Under the pieces are notes generated by a model. That model was not told the DNA's origin. It worked only from the letters and a program-made list of their open reading frames with translations, and did not search any database. A program made the position numbers and the translations under genes. 64,000 bases of DNA from Sinorhizobium garamanticum. Lineage in GTDB: Bacteria > Pseudomonadota > Alphaproteobacteria > Rhizobiales > Rhizobiaceae. Shown here one piece after another: positions 27,304 through 35,680 of the stretch (its first letter is position 1; each line of letters starts with the position of its first letter). The stretch covers positions 1,550,001 to 1,614,000 of the forward strand of contig NZ_CP120374.1 in NCBI RefSeq assembly GCF_029892065.1, given 5' to 3'.

Positions 27304-27551
27304 GAAGCATCGACCGAGCGCAGCGACGACCCGGTGCCCTTTCCGGATCGCCGTATCCAAGTACACGCGAGAACCGGAAGACATTCCGTCGGTCCTTCCT
27401 GAAAATCAGCCGAATCCCGCCAGCAAAGCTTCAACAATCCAAAGATGCTGTAGGCACTGAGCGGCTGATCGGATGATTGCAGCACGGAGAGCACCAGGCT
27501 CTGGTTCTTCGTCAACTTGAGATCGTCGACATGGACCGCCTGCGGTATCGT
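27300..27551 (-). pseudogene. zur: remnant of a Zur (Fur-family) zinc regulator gene
   Basis: The minus strand encodes LKLTKNQSLVLSVLQSSDQP followed by LSAYSIF, the opening of the Zur winged helix (LTKNQ..VL..L....PLSAY.IL). Downstream, in another frame, VYLDTAIRKGHRV resembles the expected VYRALDKLIEKG..HR segment. The metal-binding domain is gone. Its position beside the azt zinc genes supports the identity. A functional Zur must be encoded elsewhere. Confidence 0.55.
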
Positions 27552-27622
27552 TGCTCTCCGGAATGGCTCTTTGTTGGATGGGCGGGAATTGCGCCAGCAA
27601 CTCCCGCCTGTCGCGTCATCGC

Positions 27623-28858
27623 TCAATGGGACGCGCCGGAGCCGCCGACAGCGACGATCGAGAAGGGTTGGCCTTCGACCGCGATCGTGCGCGTTTCGTT
27701 CAGCGTTTTGGCATCAATCACCCGGACCAGCGAATGGCGCGGATCGGTGATCGCAATCTGGCCATCCGCCACTGCAAGCCGCGGGCGTGGGTCACGCCAA
27801 TGGCCGTCCTTGCTGTACGGCTCCGTGACCTTGGCCTTGCGCGTAATCTCGCCCTTGATGACATCGAGTACATGAATGTCGCCGTCCTCTGTCAGGATGT
27901 AGGCGCTGCGCGGCGTTGCCGGATCCAGCACGAAATCCACTCGCCGCGTCGGCAATTCGACCAGGCGGTATGGCTGCTCGCTATCCGGATCGATGAGGAC
28001 GACCTTGTCCTCGCCGTAGTTACCCAGGAAGAACTGCATCGCCTTGCCGCCGAGGAGCGTTCCCGTGTACGCCTTCGGAAAATCAGCAGGGTAGCGCAGC
28101 ATCTCCAGCTTCGGACCATCGACCCCGCCCGGCCGTGCGATAAGGACACCCTCCTTGCAGCCGAGAGCCACCAGGCGCGCCGACGTTGCTTCACCATGGA
28201 GGTCGGTGCACTTGGCGAGGTCGCCGACCTGCTCGCCCTTTTCATCCACGACCCGCAGTCCGACGCGGGGCGGCAGCTCGTCCGGTTTTGTTTCGATCTC
28301 CGTATTCGGCACGGAGACGAGGATGTACCGGCCCATCGTGACGGCCACTCCATGGTGCGGCTTGATCGTATCGACCGTACGTTTTTCCGCTTTACCCTCG
28401 AGAATGTCCGCTTCATCGACGATTTCGGCCTTGTCGCCCCGATCGTAGAAGAGGATCACATGATCGTCGTGCGGCACGACGTGACCGGGGCGCTTGCCTT
28501 TGAGGGTGATAGGCAAGAGTGCCGGATCGGAAACGTCCAGATCGCGGTGTTCCCCATGGTCTGAAAAATTGATGCCAGTCTTGATGGCGTGAATGAGATC
28601 AGCTTCCGTTTGGGCGGCAAACACTATCTGACCCGAGGCGCTTGCCGTCAAAGCAGCGTAACCTTTGAGGTCGTAGCGACCGAGCTCCTTGCCGCTTGCA
28701 AAATCAATGGCCCGTACGACGGGCTGCGTGTGATCTGCGACGAAGAGGCGCCAGGCCTCCATCGTCTCGTGGTCATCTGCCATCGCGCCCGGCGCGACAA
28801 ATAGCACAGTAGCCGCCACAGCAGCCAAGAGCCGGTTTCGGGTGAGAGACAGTCCCAT
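27623..28858 (-). CDS. aztD: AztD-type periplasmic zinc metallochaperone
   Basis: A 411-residue exported protein (signal peptide to about residue 27, GAMA-DD) with repeated beta-propeller-like segments (AYILTEDGDIHVLDVIKGE, IAITDPRHSLVRVIDAKTL). His/Asp-rich sites are visible: FSDHGEHRD, HVVPHDDH, IKPHHGVAV and DLHGEAT. This matches AztD, the zinc chaperone that hands zinc to the binding protein AztC. It is cotranscribed after the COG0523 GTPase gene, 50 bases away, with GGAAGGA upstream, and lies opposite aztABC across a shared Zur-operator region. Confidence 0.88.
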   Translation of the reverse strand: MGLSLTRNRLLAAVAATVLFVAPGAMADDHETMEAWRLFVADHTQPVVRAIDFASGKELGRYDLKGYAALTASASGQIVFAAQTEADLIHAIKTGINFSDHGEHRDLDVSDPALLPITLKGKRPGHVVPHDDHVILFYDRGDKAEIVDEADILEGKAEKRTVDTIKPHHGVAVTMGRYILVSVPNTEIETKPDELPPRVGLRVVDEKGEQVGDLAKCTDLHGEATSARLVALGCKEGVLIARPGGVDGPKLEMLRYPADFPKAYTGTLLGGKAMQFFLGNYGEDKVVLIDPDSEQPYRLVELPTRRVDFVLDPATPRSAYILTEDGDIHVLDVIKGEITRKAKVTEPYSKDGHWRDPRPRLAVADGQIAITDPRHSLVRVIDAKTLNETRTIAVEGQPFSIVAVGGSGASH

Positions 28859-28908
28859 TATGTTCCTTCCTTCGTTTTGAAACGTTCTTTCTCAGCGATA
28901 TGGAGCGA

Positions 28909-29898
28909 TCATTCGGCCGCCTGCCGCACCGCTCGGCATTTCGCAAAGCCGTCGCTGATGATGTCCCTCGGGAGGTTTCGGCCGATGAAGACAAGGCGTG
29001 TGACACGTTCCTCACTGTCCTTCCACGGCCGTTGGTGATCGCCTTCCAGCAGCATGTGGACGGCTTGGACGACAAAGCGATCATCATCGCCGGCAAAGGC
29101 GATAATCCCCTTCATTCGCAACATATCGATGCCGAACGCCTGCACGGTCATCTGCAGCCAGTTCAGGAACTTGCCCGGATCCATGGGCTCACGCTCGACG
29201 AGCGAGAAGCTCGTCACGTGATCGTCGTGCTCATGGTCATGTTCCTCGTCCAGAAAATCGGGCTCGACCTCGAGGATCCGGTCGAGGCCGAACGCCTTTC
29301 GATCCAGGAGGGTGGCGATATCCACGTTGCAGCGCTCTGATGTCAGGATGCTCGCGGTCGGATTGATCCGGCGGATGCGCTCTTCCACAGCCGCGCGTTC
29401 GTCCTCATTCACCAGATCGGTCTTGTTGAGGATGATCGTGTCGGCAAACGCCAGTTGCTCCTGCGCCTCATGAGCCTGGTCGATTTCCCCCAGAAGATGC
29501 TTGGCATCCACGACGGTGATGATCGAATCGAGCCGGGTCTTCGAGCGGACGTCTTCATCGACGAAGAAGGTCTGCGCCACCGGCGCCGGGTCGGCAAGGC
29601 CGGTCGTTTCGATCAGGATGCCGTCGAAGCGGTCGCGGCGGCGCATCAGCCCTTCGATGATACGGATGAGATCGCCGCGCACGGTGCAGCAGATGCAGCC
29701 GTTGTTCATCTCGAATACGTCCTCGTCGGATTCGACGATGAGATCGTTGTCGATGCCGACCTCGCCGAACTCGTTGACGATCACCGCGAACTTCTTGCCG
29801 TGCGGCTCCGTCAGGATGCGGTTGAGAAGCGTGGTTTTACCGGCGCCAAGGTAGCCGGTCAGCACTGTCACGGGTGTCGGTTCGCTCTGCTTCGACAT
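28909..29898 (-). CDS. COG0523/CobW-family zinc-handling GTPase (1)
   Basis: A 329-residue G3E GTPase. Walker A is GYLGAGKTT (about residues 15-23), the metal site is GCICC (about 68-72), then ETTGLADPAP, the NKTD guanine-specificity motif and a His-rich insertion EEHDHEHDDHV near 220. The CobW C-terminal domain follows. Zur-linked members of this family act as cytoplasmic zinc chaperones that sustain key zinc enzymes under scarcity. It is divergent from aztA with Zur-like palindromes between, and AGGAGATC precedes the ATG. Confidence 0.92.
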   Translation of the reverse strand: MSKQSEPTPVTVLTGYLGAGKTTLLNRILTEPHGKKFAVIVNEFGEVGIDNDLIVESDEDVFEMNNGCICCTVRGDLIRIIEGLMRRRDRFDGILIETTGLADPAPVAQTFFVDEDVRSKTRLDSIITVVDAKHLLGEIDQAHEAQEQLAFADTIILNKTDLVNEDERAAVEERIRRINPTASILTSERCNVDIATLLDRKAFGLDRILEVEPDFLDEEHDHEHDDHVTSFSLVEREPMDPGKFLNWLQMTVQAFGIDMLRMKGIIAFAGDDDRFVVQAVHMLLEGDHQRPWKDSEERVTRLVFIGRNLPRDIISDGFAKCRAVRQAAE

Positions 29899-29942
29899 GA
29901 TTGATCTCCTGGAGTGACGCGCCCGGGGGGCAACGATAGATT

Positions 29943-29959
29943 ATGTTATTACGTAACAT
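29943..29959. promoter_or_regulatory. Zur-like operator 1
   Basis: A 17-base palindrome ATGTTATTACGTAACAT (6-base arms) lies 45 bases from the COG0523 start and 60 bases from aztA. It matches the AT-rich Zur-box style of alphaproteobacteria in a zinc-uptake intergenic region. Assignment to Zur is inference. Confidence 0.6.
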
Positions 29960-29973
29960 TTCGTTTGACGAAC

Positions 29974-29986
29974 GTAATAACATTAC
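29974..29986. promoter_or_regulatory. Zur-like operator 2
   Basis: GTAATAACATTAC has 5-base inverted arms (GTAAT/ATTAC) and lies 33 bases before the aztA start. With operator 1 it could let one regulator repress both divergent transcripts. Confidence 0.55.
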
Positions 29987-30018
29987 CTATGCAGTCGCTG
30001 TCAATCCCCGAGGACGCG

Positions 30019-30825
30019 ATGAGCGACATCTGCCTGGAATTCCAAAATCTGACGCTCGGCTATCAGGGCCACGCGGCAGTCCATCACCTTACCGGCACTG
30101 TCGAGTGCGGTTCGCTGACGGCGATCGTGGGTGCCAACGGTTCGGGCAAGTCGACGCTGATGAAGGGAATCGCCGGCATCCTGAAGCCGATCAGCGGCGG
30201 CTGTGCATCGAAGTTCAAGCGGCTCGCCTATCTTCCGCAGCAATCCGAACTGGACCGTAGCTTTCCGGCGCGGGTGGTCGACCTGGTAGCGTTAGGTTTC
30301 CTGCAGGACAGGGGCCTGCTCGGCCGAGTCACGGAAGACGACAAGGCGAAACTCGCGGCGTGTCTCGAAGCCGTTGGGCTCTCGGGTTTCGAGAAGCGCT
30401 CCCTCGACAGTCTCTCCGGCGGACAGATGCAGCGGGCCCTCTTCGCCCGTACCATGCTGCAGGATGCGGATCTGATCCTGCTGGACGAGCCGTTCACTGC
30501 GGTGGACGAGCGGACGATCCGCGATCTTGTTCTCCTGGTGAGGCAGTGGGCCGCCGAAGGCCGGACGGTCCTCTGCGTCCTTCACGACCATGTCCTCGTA
30601 CGCGCGCATTTTCCGCAGACGCTGCTGATCGCCCGCAAGCTGGTCGGGTGGGGGCCGACGCCGGAGATCCTGACGCCGGACAAACTTTTGCGCGCCCGCA
30701 ATTTCCAGGAGGCCTGGGACGAGACCGCCGGCTGGTGCGCAGAATCTCCGGTCGCGCTGCATCACACCCATGGCCGCGGGGGCGGTCACGACGGGGAAAC
30801 GCAAAGGACCGTCGCGCGTGTTTGA
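30019..30825 (+). CDS. aztA: zinc ABC transporter ATP-binding protein AztA
   Basis: A 268-residue ATPase from MSDICLEFQNLTLGY; CGAGG precedes this ATG, and an ATG at 29989 is less likely. It has Walker A GANGSGKST (about 36-44), signature LSGGQMQRA, Walker B LILLDEPF and an H-loop in VLHDHV. The C-terminus ends in a His-containing tail (ALHHTHGRGGGHDG) that might sense or bind metal. It energises zinc import with AztB and AztC. The stop overlaps the GTG start of aztB by 8 bases. Confidence 0.9.
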   Translation: MSDICLEFQNLTLGYQGHAAVHHLTGTVECGSLTAIVGANGSGKSTLMKGIAGILKPISGGCASKFKRLAYLPQQSELDRSFPARVVDLVALGFLQDRGLLGRVTEDDKAKLAACLEAVGLSGFEKRSLDSLSGGQMQRALFARTMLQDADLILLDEPFTAVDERTIRDLVLLVRQWAAEGRTVLCVLHDHVLVRAHFPQTLLIARKLVGWGPTPEILTPDKLLRARNFQEAWDETAGWCAESPVALHHTHGRGGGHDGETQRTVARV

Positions 30826-31684
30826 CTGGCTGATCTCTCCCTTCCTGCAATACGGTTTCATGCAGCGGGCGCTCTTCGGTTCGATCGTGCTCTCGGTGAG
30901 TTGCGCCCCGGTCGGCGTGTTCCTGATGCTGAGACGCATGAGCCTGACGGGCGATGCGATGTCGCATGCGATCCTGCCTGGTGCTGCGCTCGGCTTCCTG
31001 CTTTTCGGGCTCGATATCCTGCCGATGACGATCGGCGGGCTTCTTGTCGGCCTGCTGGTCGCGCTCGGTTCAGGCTTCGTGTCCCGCTTCACGGTGCAGA
31101 AGGAAGACGCATCGATGGCGGCCTTCTACTTGATCTCGCTCGCGGTCGGGGTGCTGCTCGTGTCCTGGCGCGGTTCCAGCGTCGATCTGATGCACGTGCT
31201 GTTCGGTTCCGTGCTTGCCCTCAACAACGAGGCACTGGGCCTCATCGTCGGCATTGCCGTCCTTACCTTCGTCGCCCTCATCGTCTTCTGGCGAGCGCTG
31301 GTGGCCGAGTGCCTTGATCCTCTGTTCCTGCGTTCGGTCAGCCGGATGGGCGGCCCAGTGCATCTGCTGTTCCTCGTGCTGGTCGTGCTCAATCTGGTCG
31401 GCGGGTTCCAGGCGTTGGGTACGCTGCTTTCGGTCGGTCTGATGATGCTTCCTGCGGTCGCCGCCCGCTTCTGGTCGAACGACGTGCGCGGACTCTGCCT
31501 GATCGCCATCGCTATTGCCGTCGTCTCGTCGCTATGCGGCCTCCTGCTCTCCTATCACGCATCCATGCCGTCCGGCCCGGCGATCATCATGGTCGCCGGC
31601 GTCGCCTACATCCTTTCCGCGCTTTTCGGCCGAAGGGGCATGCTCGCCAGCGCGCTTCCCTCTCGCCGCCATAAGACCGCCTGA
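30818..31684 (+). CDS. aztB: zinc ABC transporter permease AztB
   Basis: A 288-residue permease of the ZnuB/MntB family, started at a GTG that overlaps aztA. It has about eight membrane segments and the family marks MLRRMSLTGDAMSHAILPG and VGLMMLPAVAARFW. It forms the membrane channel for zinc delivered by AztC. AAAGGA upstream within aztA serves as its ribosome-binding site. Confidence 0.92.
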   Translation: MFDWLISPFLQYGFMQRALFGSIVLSVSCAPVGVFLMLRRMSLTGDAMSHAILPGAALGFLLFGLDILPMTIGGLLVGLLVALGSGFVSRFTVQKEDASMAAFYLISLAVGVLLVSWRGSSVDLMHVLFGSVLALNNEALGLIVGIAVLTFVALIVFWRALVAECLDPLFLRSVSRMGGPVHLLFLVLVVLNLVGGFQALGTLLSVGLMMLPAVAARFWSNDVRGLCLIAIAIAVVSSLCGLLLSYHASMPSGPAIIMVAGVAYILSALFGRRGMLASALPSRRHKTA

Positions 31685-31703
31685 TCAACAGAAGGAGATT
31701 CCC

Positions 31704-32711
31704 ATGTTCAGGACCTTGCGTTTTGCAACCTATGCCAGCCTCATCACGCTGGGCGGGTTTGCCTCCACCGCATCGGCCGCCGAGTTGAAGGTCGTCGCCA
31801 GTTTTTCGATCATCGCCGATTTCGCCAGAAACGTCGGTGGCGACCGGGTTGATATCTCGACGCTGGTTCCGGCCGATGGTGATGCGCATGTCTATGAACC
31901 GCGTCCCGCCGACGTCGCGGCCCTTGAGCAGGCGAGTGTCGTTCTCGTCAATGGATTGCAATTTGAAGGCTTCATGTCGCGCCTGATCGAGACGAGCGGT
32001 GCCAAGGCGCCGGTCGTCGAGGTGAGCAAGGGCATCGAGCCGCTGAAGTCGGCGGAAGAAGAGCACCATCACCACGAAGGTGAAGAAAAGGTCGAGGCGG
32101 GTCACGACCACGATCACGATGCTGAGGAGAAAGCCGAAACCGGTCACGATCATGGCCACGAAGGACACGATCATCACGGCGAGTTCGATCCGCATGCCTG
32201 GCAGTCGATCCACAATGCCCAAATCTATGTGAAGAACATCGCCGATGCCTTCTGCGTGGCGGACGCGGCTGGCTGCGCCACCTACACGGCCAATTCCGAA
32301 GCCTATGTGGCAAAACTCGGCGAGCTGGAGACCGAAATGAAGGCGGTGATCGCCACCATTCCAGAAGGTAAGCGCACCATCATCACCTCGCATGACGCCT
32401 TTGGCTATTTCGAGCGTGATTACGGCCTTAAGTTTATTGCGCCGGAAGGCGTTTCCACGGAAGCGGAAGCCTCCGCGGCCGATGTCGCCAAGCTCGTCGA
32501 CCAGGTGAAGGAAGACAAGGCATCGGCAATCTTCGTCGAGAACATCACCAACCCACGGCTCGTCGAGCAAATTGCCAGCGAGACCGGGCTTACAGTCGGC
32601 GGCACGCTTTATTCCGACGCGCTCTCCGGCCCGGACGGTCCAGCATCCACATACCTAGACATGTTCCGCAGCAATGTGGAGACGATTAAGTCGGCCATTC
32701 TCGGCAGCTGA
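31704..32711 (+). CDS. aztC: zinc ABC transporter substrate-binding protein AztC
   Basis: A 335-residue cluster A-I (ZnuA-like) binding protein. The signal peptide (to ASAAE, about residue 26) is followed by VVASFSIIADFARNVGGDRVDI. A long His/Glu/Asp-rich loop lies at about residues 115-160 (EEHHHHEGEE..., HDHDHD..., HDHGHEGHDHH). Then comes FDPHAWQSIHNAQIYVKNIA with a zinc-ligand His. The loop captures zinc or accepts it from AztD. GAAGGAGA precedes the ATG. A 9-base hairpin follows the stop. Confidence 0.93.
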   Translation: MFRTLRFATYASLITLGGFASTASAAELKVVASFSIIADFARNVGGDRVDISTLVPADGDAHVYEPRPADVAALEQASVVLVNGLQFEGFMSRLIETSGAKAPVVEVSKGIEPLKSAEEEHHHHEGEEKVEAGHDHDHDAEEKAETGHDHGHEGHDHHGEFDPHAWQSIHNAQIYVKNIADAFCVADAAGCATYTANSEAYVAKLGELETEMKAVIATIPEGKRTIITSHDAFGYFERDYGLKFIAPEGVSTEAEASAADVAKLVDQVKEDKASAIFVENITNPRLVEQIASETGLTVGGTLYSDALSGPDGPASTYLDMFRSNVETIKSAILGS

Positions 32712-32718
32712 TTGCGGC

Positions 32719-32744
32719 GCCTGCCCGAGGAGCACCGGGCAGGC
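32719..32744 (+). terminator. hairpin between aztC and the second COG0523 gene
   Basis: A perfect 9-base stem, GCCTGCCCG with CGGGCAGGC, lies 8 bases after the aztC stop. No T-run follows, so it may be a partial terminator or an mRNA-stability element separating aztABC from downstream genes. Confidence 0.4.
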
Positions 32745-32850
32745 AGGCCTGCTTGCCTCATTCCATGAAAGCGAAAGCGGGTGTGATCGGAACATGATCG
32801 GTGGTCTGTTCAAACGGCGCCAGGCGATGCGAAGCGCCCCGGAGAATGAC

Positions 32851-33921
32851 ATGAGAGGATTGTATGATCCCGTGCCTGTTACGCTGCTGACAGGCTTTCT
32901 CGGTTCCGGAAAGACGACGCTTCTCAACGATGTGCTCGCCGACCCCCGGATGGTGGGCACTGCGGCCATCGTCAACGAATTCGGCACGGTCGCGATCGAT
33001 CACAGCCTCGTGCGCACCGGATCCGAAGCCTATTTCCAGACGACGACGGGCTGCATCTGCTGCACGGCGACCAGCGATATCCGCATCTCCCTCTACGAAC
33101 TGCACGAGGCGCGCATGCGAGGCGAGGTTCCTCCGGTGTCGCGCGTGGCCATAGAGACCACCGGCCTCGCCGACCCCGCGCCGATCATTAACAGTCTCAT
33201 TCCAGGCGGCGCGCCAGCCATGGGCCTGCGCGACCATGTCGTCGCACGTCATTTTCGTCTCGCCGGCGTTGTTACCGCCTTCGACGTCTTGAACGGTCGC
33301 GCCACGCTCGACGGCTTCCTTGAAGGCTGGAAGCAGCTTGCCTTCGCCGATCACGTGGTTGTCACGAAGGCCGATCTTGCAGATGGCTCGCATGATTGGG
33401 CTGCGGAGCTCAAAGCACTCAACCCTGCGGCCCGATTTCACGATCGGCACGGGGCAGGCTTCGATCTCCATGCCCTGTTCGGCGAGGGCGCCTATTCCAT
33501 ATCCGGCAAGGCCGAGGACGTGTCGGGCTGGCTGGCAATGGAGAGGATCGGCCAGCATCCGGATCATGCGCGCGATCTGAACCGCCATGGCGACGAGATC
33601 GAGGCTTTCAGTCTTACGCATGACGTGCCGCTCCAGCCGCAGTCGGTCGAGACCTTTCTGCACATCGTCACCAGCAATATCGATTCGGGCCTTCTTCGGC
33701 TCAAGGGCCTGTTCGCCCTTGCGGACGATCCGGAGCGGCCGCTGATCGCCCATGCGGTGCAGAACCGGCTCTATCCCCTCCAGCGTCTCGAAACATGGCC
33801 GGACGGCGATCGGCGCAGCCGCGTCGTCCTGATCGGTCAGGACATGCCGGAAAAGCCGATTCGTGATCTCTTCGAGGTGCTTGTGCCAAGCTCGGTCGGA
33901 AAGACGCGGAGATCGGCATGA
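32851..33921 (+). CDS. COG0523/CobW-family GTPase (2)
   Basis: Start chosen at MRGLYDPVPVTLLTGFLGSG because GGAG lies 7 bases before this ATG; earlier in-frame ATGs at 32794 and 32827 lack support. The product has 356 residues: Walker A GFLGSGKTT, GCICC metal site, ETTGLADPAP, TKADL in place of NKXD, and a CobW C-terminal domain. It lacks the His-rich insert of the first paralogue, so the two probably serve different targets. It follows aztABC and overlaps the next small gene. Confidence 0.9.
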   Translation: MRGLYDPVPVTLLTGFLGSGKTTLLNDVLADPRMVGTAAIVNEFGTVAIDHSLVRTGSEAYFQTTTGCICCTATSDIRISLYELHEARMRGEVPPVSRVAIETTGLADPAPIINSLIPGGAPAMGLRDHVVARHFRLAGVVTAFDVLNGRATLDGFLEGWKQLAFADHVVVTKADLADGSHDWAAELKALNPAARFHDRHGAGFDLHALFGEGAYSISGKAEDVSGWLAMERIGQHPDHARDLNRHGDEIEAFSLTHDVPLQPQSVETFLHIVTSNIDSGLLRLKGLFALADDPERPLIAHAVQNRLYPLQRLETWPDGDRRSRVVLIGQDMPEKPIRDLFEVLVPSSVGKTRRSA

Positions 33922-34205
33922 GTGGCGCTTTTGTCAATCCCCTGGCGCGCGGCATGCCCGGTGTGGTCCGCAAGGCACGTCAGATCAAGGACTGGACCCG
34001 GAATGCGCTGAGCCTGACCGATGAGGGCGTCGTGTCGGTGAACGAGCTCTCCTGCCATTTGCCGGGCTGCCCCCCGAAGGAAACCGCAATCCTGGTGATG
34101 CAGCAGGGCGAGACCAGGCAGGTATCGATCCATAAGGCTATGTCCGAGGTCACCAAGGACGACGTCGAATATGCCTTTGCGGCCTCCGAAGCGGGGTCGA
34201 AGTGA
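33918..34205 (+). CDS. small protein with a Cys-x4-Cys motif, in the zinc operon
   Basis: A 95-residue protein whose ATG overlaps the GTPase stop (ATGA). The centre reads VVSVNELSCHLPGCPPKETA, continuing ILVMQQGETRQVSIHKAMSEVTKDDV. The CHLPGC segment could bind metal. I have no named family for it, but the coupling to a COG0523 GTPase makes it a candidate partner or client. Confidence 0.75.
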   Translation: MSGAFVNPLARGMPGVVRKARQIKDWTRNALSLTDEGVVSVNELSCHLPGCPPKETAILVMQQGETRQVSIHKAMSEVTKDDVEYAFAASEAGSK

Positions 34206-34243
34206 CAATTGGACAGAATATTCAATCAGACAAGGAGAACACG

Positions 34244-34453
34244 ATGCGCATCATGAAGGCGCTTTTCCTCACGCTGGCGCTCGGAGCGTCCATGCCGTTC
34301 GGCTGCGCCTACGCCGAGGCCCTCAAAGTGGCCGGTCCATGGGAGATCACCGGTATCGAGCCTGCGCAGACCGGCTATGTCTTCAGCCGGCTGCAGGTCG
34401 CCGAAACGACAGCCAGCGTTCGTAGCCGCGCCGCGGGGCCACGTTGGCGGTGA
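34244..34453 (+). pseudogene. truncated peptide/nickel-type solute-binding protein gene
   Basis: From MRIMKALFLTLALGASM, with AAGGAG upstream and a signal peptide, it reads EALKVAGPWEITGIEPAQTG and on to YVFSRLQVAET. This is the beginning of a family 5 solute-binding protein (normally ~500 residues). After about residue 58 the sequence becomes unrelated and stops at 34453. A deletion or rearrangement junction near 34415-34430 is implied. Confidence 0.6.
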
Positions 34454-34528
34454 CTAATCCATTTGTGCAGCTTTTGCTAATTCATGCCTTGAATTACCAT
34501 CTTCGCGCGAATTCGCCGGGGAAGGGGC

Positions 34529-34852
34529 ATGAGCTATCGTCAAAGGGATAGGAGTCCACAGCAGCGTTCGGTGCTCCGCACGGCGCCTGGGCTAGTGATT
34601 GCGGCCGTCGCGGTGGGTGCGGCCGGCGGCATGACCGCAACCGACCTGATTGCCAAGTGGGATAGTCTGGGCAGCATCGGGGCCTCCTGCAACGTCAAGG
34701 GCAACGTCAGCATCGATTCAGGCGAGCGGATATTTCATGTGCCAGGCCAGAAATATTACTCGCAGACCCGGATACGACCGGAATATGGGGAGCGCTGGTT
34801 CTGCTCCGAGGAAGAGGCGTGGGCCGCAGGTTGGCGGAAGGCGTACAGATGA
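34529..34852 (+). CDS. small exported/anchored protein with rhizobial GERWFCSEEEA domain
   Basis: A 107-residue protein with an N-terminal hydrophobic segment (PGLVIAAVAVGAAGGM). A compact domain follows with CNVKGNVSIDSGERIFHVPG, then YYSQTRIRPEYGERWFCSEEEAWAAGWRKA. This Cys-containing C-terminal domain recurs in rhizobial proteins such as ExoI-like nucleases. Here it stands alone behind a membrane anchor. The role is unknown. Its stop overlaps the next gene (ATGA). Confidence 0.75.
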   Translation: MSYRQRDRSPQQRSVLRTAPGLVIAAVAVGAAGGMTATDLIAKWDSLGSIGASCNVKGNVSIDSGERIFHVPGQKYYSQTRIRPEYGERWFCSEEEAWAAGWRKAYR

Positions 34853-35136
34853 CCGGCGCTGGAGATTTCCTCAATGAGGAAACAGTTCTCGCGCTGTTGG
34901 TTGGAATTTTTGTCGGACTGCTGGCGTATGTTGCGCTGGCACAGCTCGTTGGGCGCGGTAGACCATCCAAGGACAAATCGGTAACCGAGCGACAATTCGG
35001 GAACGTCTTTTCCATCATGGATGAAGGTCGACGGCAGTCTCTGATCCGCTACTACATGGAAAAGCATGAGTGTGGCCGAGAAGAGGCGATGCATCGTGCC
35101 GTAGACGAGCGAGCTCGCGATTCCAACAGGTGGTGA
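34849..35136 (+). CDS. small membrane protein, 95 residues (hypothetical)
   Basis: Begins MTGAGDFLNEETVLALLVGI, with an ATG overlapping the previous stop, so the pair is translationally coupled. One membrane helix (VLALLVGIFVGLLAYVALAQLV) is followed by a charged cytoplasmic tail (FGNVFSIMDEGRRQSLIRYYMEKHECGREEAMHRAVDE). I do not recognise the family. It probably works with the preceding anchored protein. Confidence 0.65.
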   Translation: MTGAGDFLNEETVLALLVGIFVGLLAYVALAQLVGRGRPSKDKSVTERQFGNVFSIMDEGRRQSLIRYYMEKHECGREEAMHRAVDERARDSNRW

Positions 35137-35396
35137 GCGCCGCGCCCTGCAGAGCCGGGCGCCGTCCGATTCCAAATCGAGCGTCCTGCAAGCGCAAGGA
35201 GATCAGGCCTCGCGAACGGTCGCTACGCTACGGTGAACGGTCGAAGCGAACTACGGCGCTGACGTGAAAGCGCAAAGCGCGCTTAGCGCTCAGATCACTT
35301 CCGTGCTCTTCAAGTCGTATGCGGCGGATACCTCCATTGGAGCTGGTGCACCCGCTCGGGTCCCGTTGACTTGTTATTTTTTCCTTTGATGCTATA

Positions 35397-35414
35397 TGTA
35401 GGTAATTACCTACA
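35397..35414. promoter_or_regulatory. 18-base palindromic operator of the toxin-antitoxin pair
   Basis: TGTAGGTAATTACCTACA is a perfect palindrome. It overlaps a TGC-TATATG extended -10-like sequence and lies 11 bases before the antitoxin ATG. Placement fits autorepression by the Phd antitoxin or the toxin-antitoxin complex. Confidence 0.7.
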
Positions 35415-35425
35415 CGGAGGTGGCA

Positions 35426-35680
35426 ATGGGCATCACGACCCTTTCAAGCCGAGAGCTGAACCATGACGTGAGTAGCGCTAAGAAGGCGGCAAAAGGCGGT
35501 CCGGTCATCATCACGGACCGCGGCAAGCCTTCCCATGTCCTAATGACCTATGACGAATTTGAGCGCTTGACGGGCAAGCACCGCAGTCTTGTCGAAGCTC
35601 TCGCCATGCCTGGCCTCTCGGCGATCGATTTCGAGCCGCACCGCGTTGAAATCCGGCCGCGCGAAGTGGACTTGTCTTGA
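35426..35680 (+). CDS. Phd/YefM-family antitoxin
   Basis: An 84-residue protein, started at the ATG at 35426 because GGAGG lies 5 bases upstream. It has SSRELNHDVSSAKKAAKGGPVIITDRGKPSHVLMTYDEFERL, the Phd/YefM DNA-binding fold. A C-terminal tail (FEPHRVEIRPREVDLS) would wrap the toxin. It binds its own operator and neutralises the adjacent PIN toxin. The stop overlaps the toxin's TTG start. Confidence 0.9.
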   Translation: MGITTLSSRELNHDVSSAKKAAKGGPVIITDRGKPSHVLMTYDEFERLTGKHRSLVEALAMPGLSAIDFEPHRVEIRPREVDLS

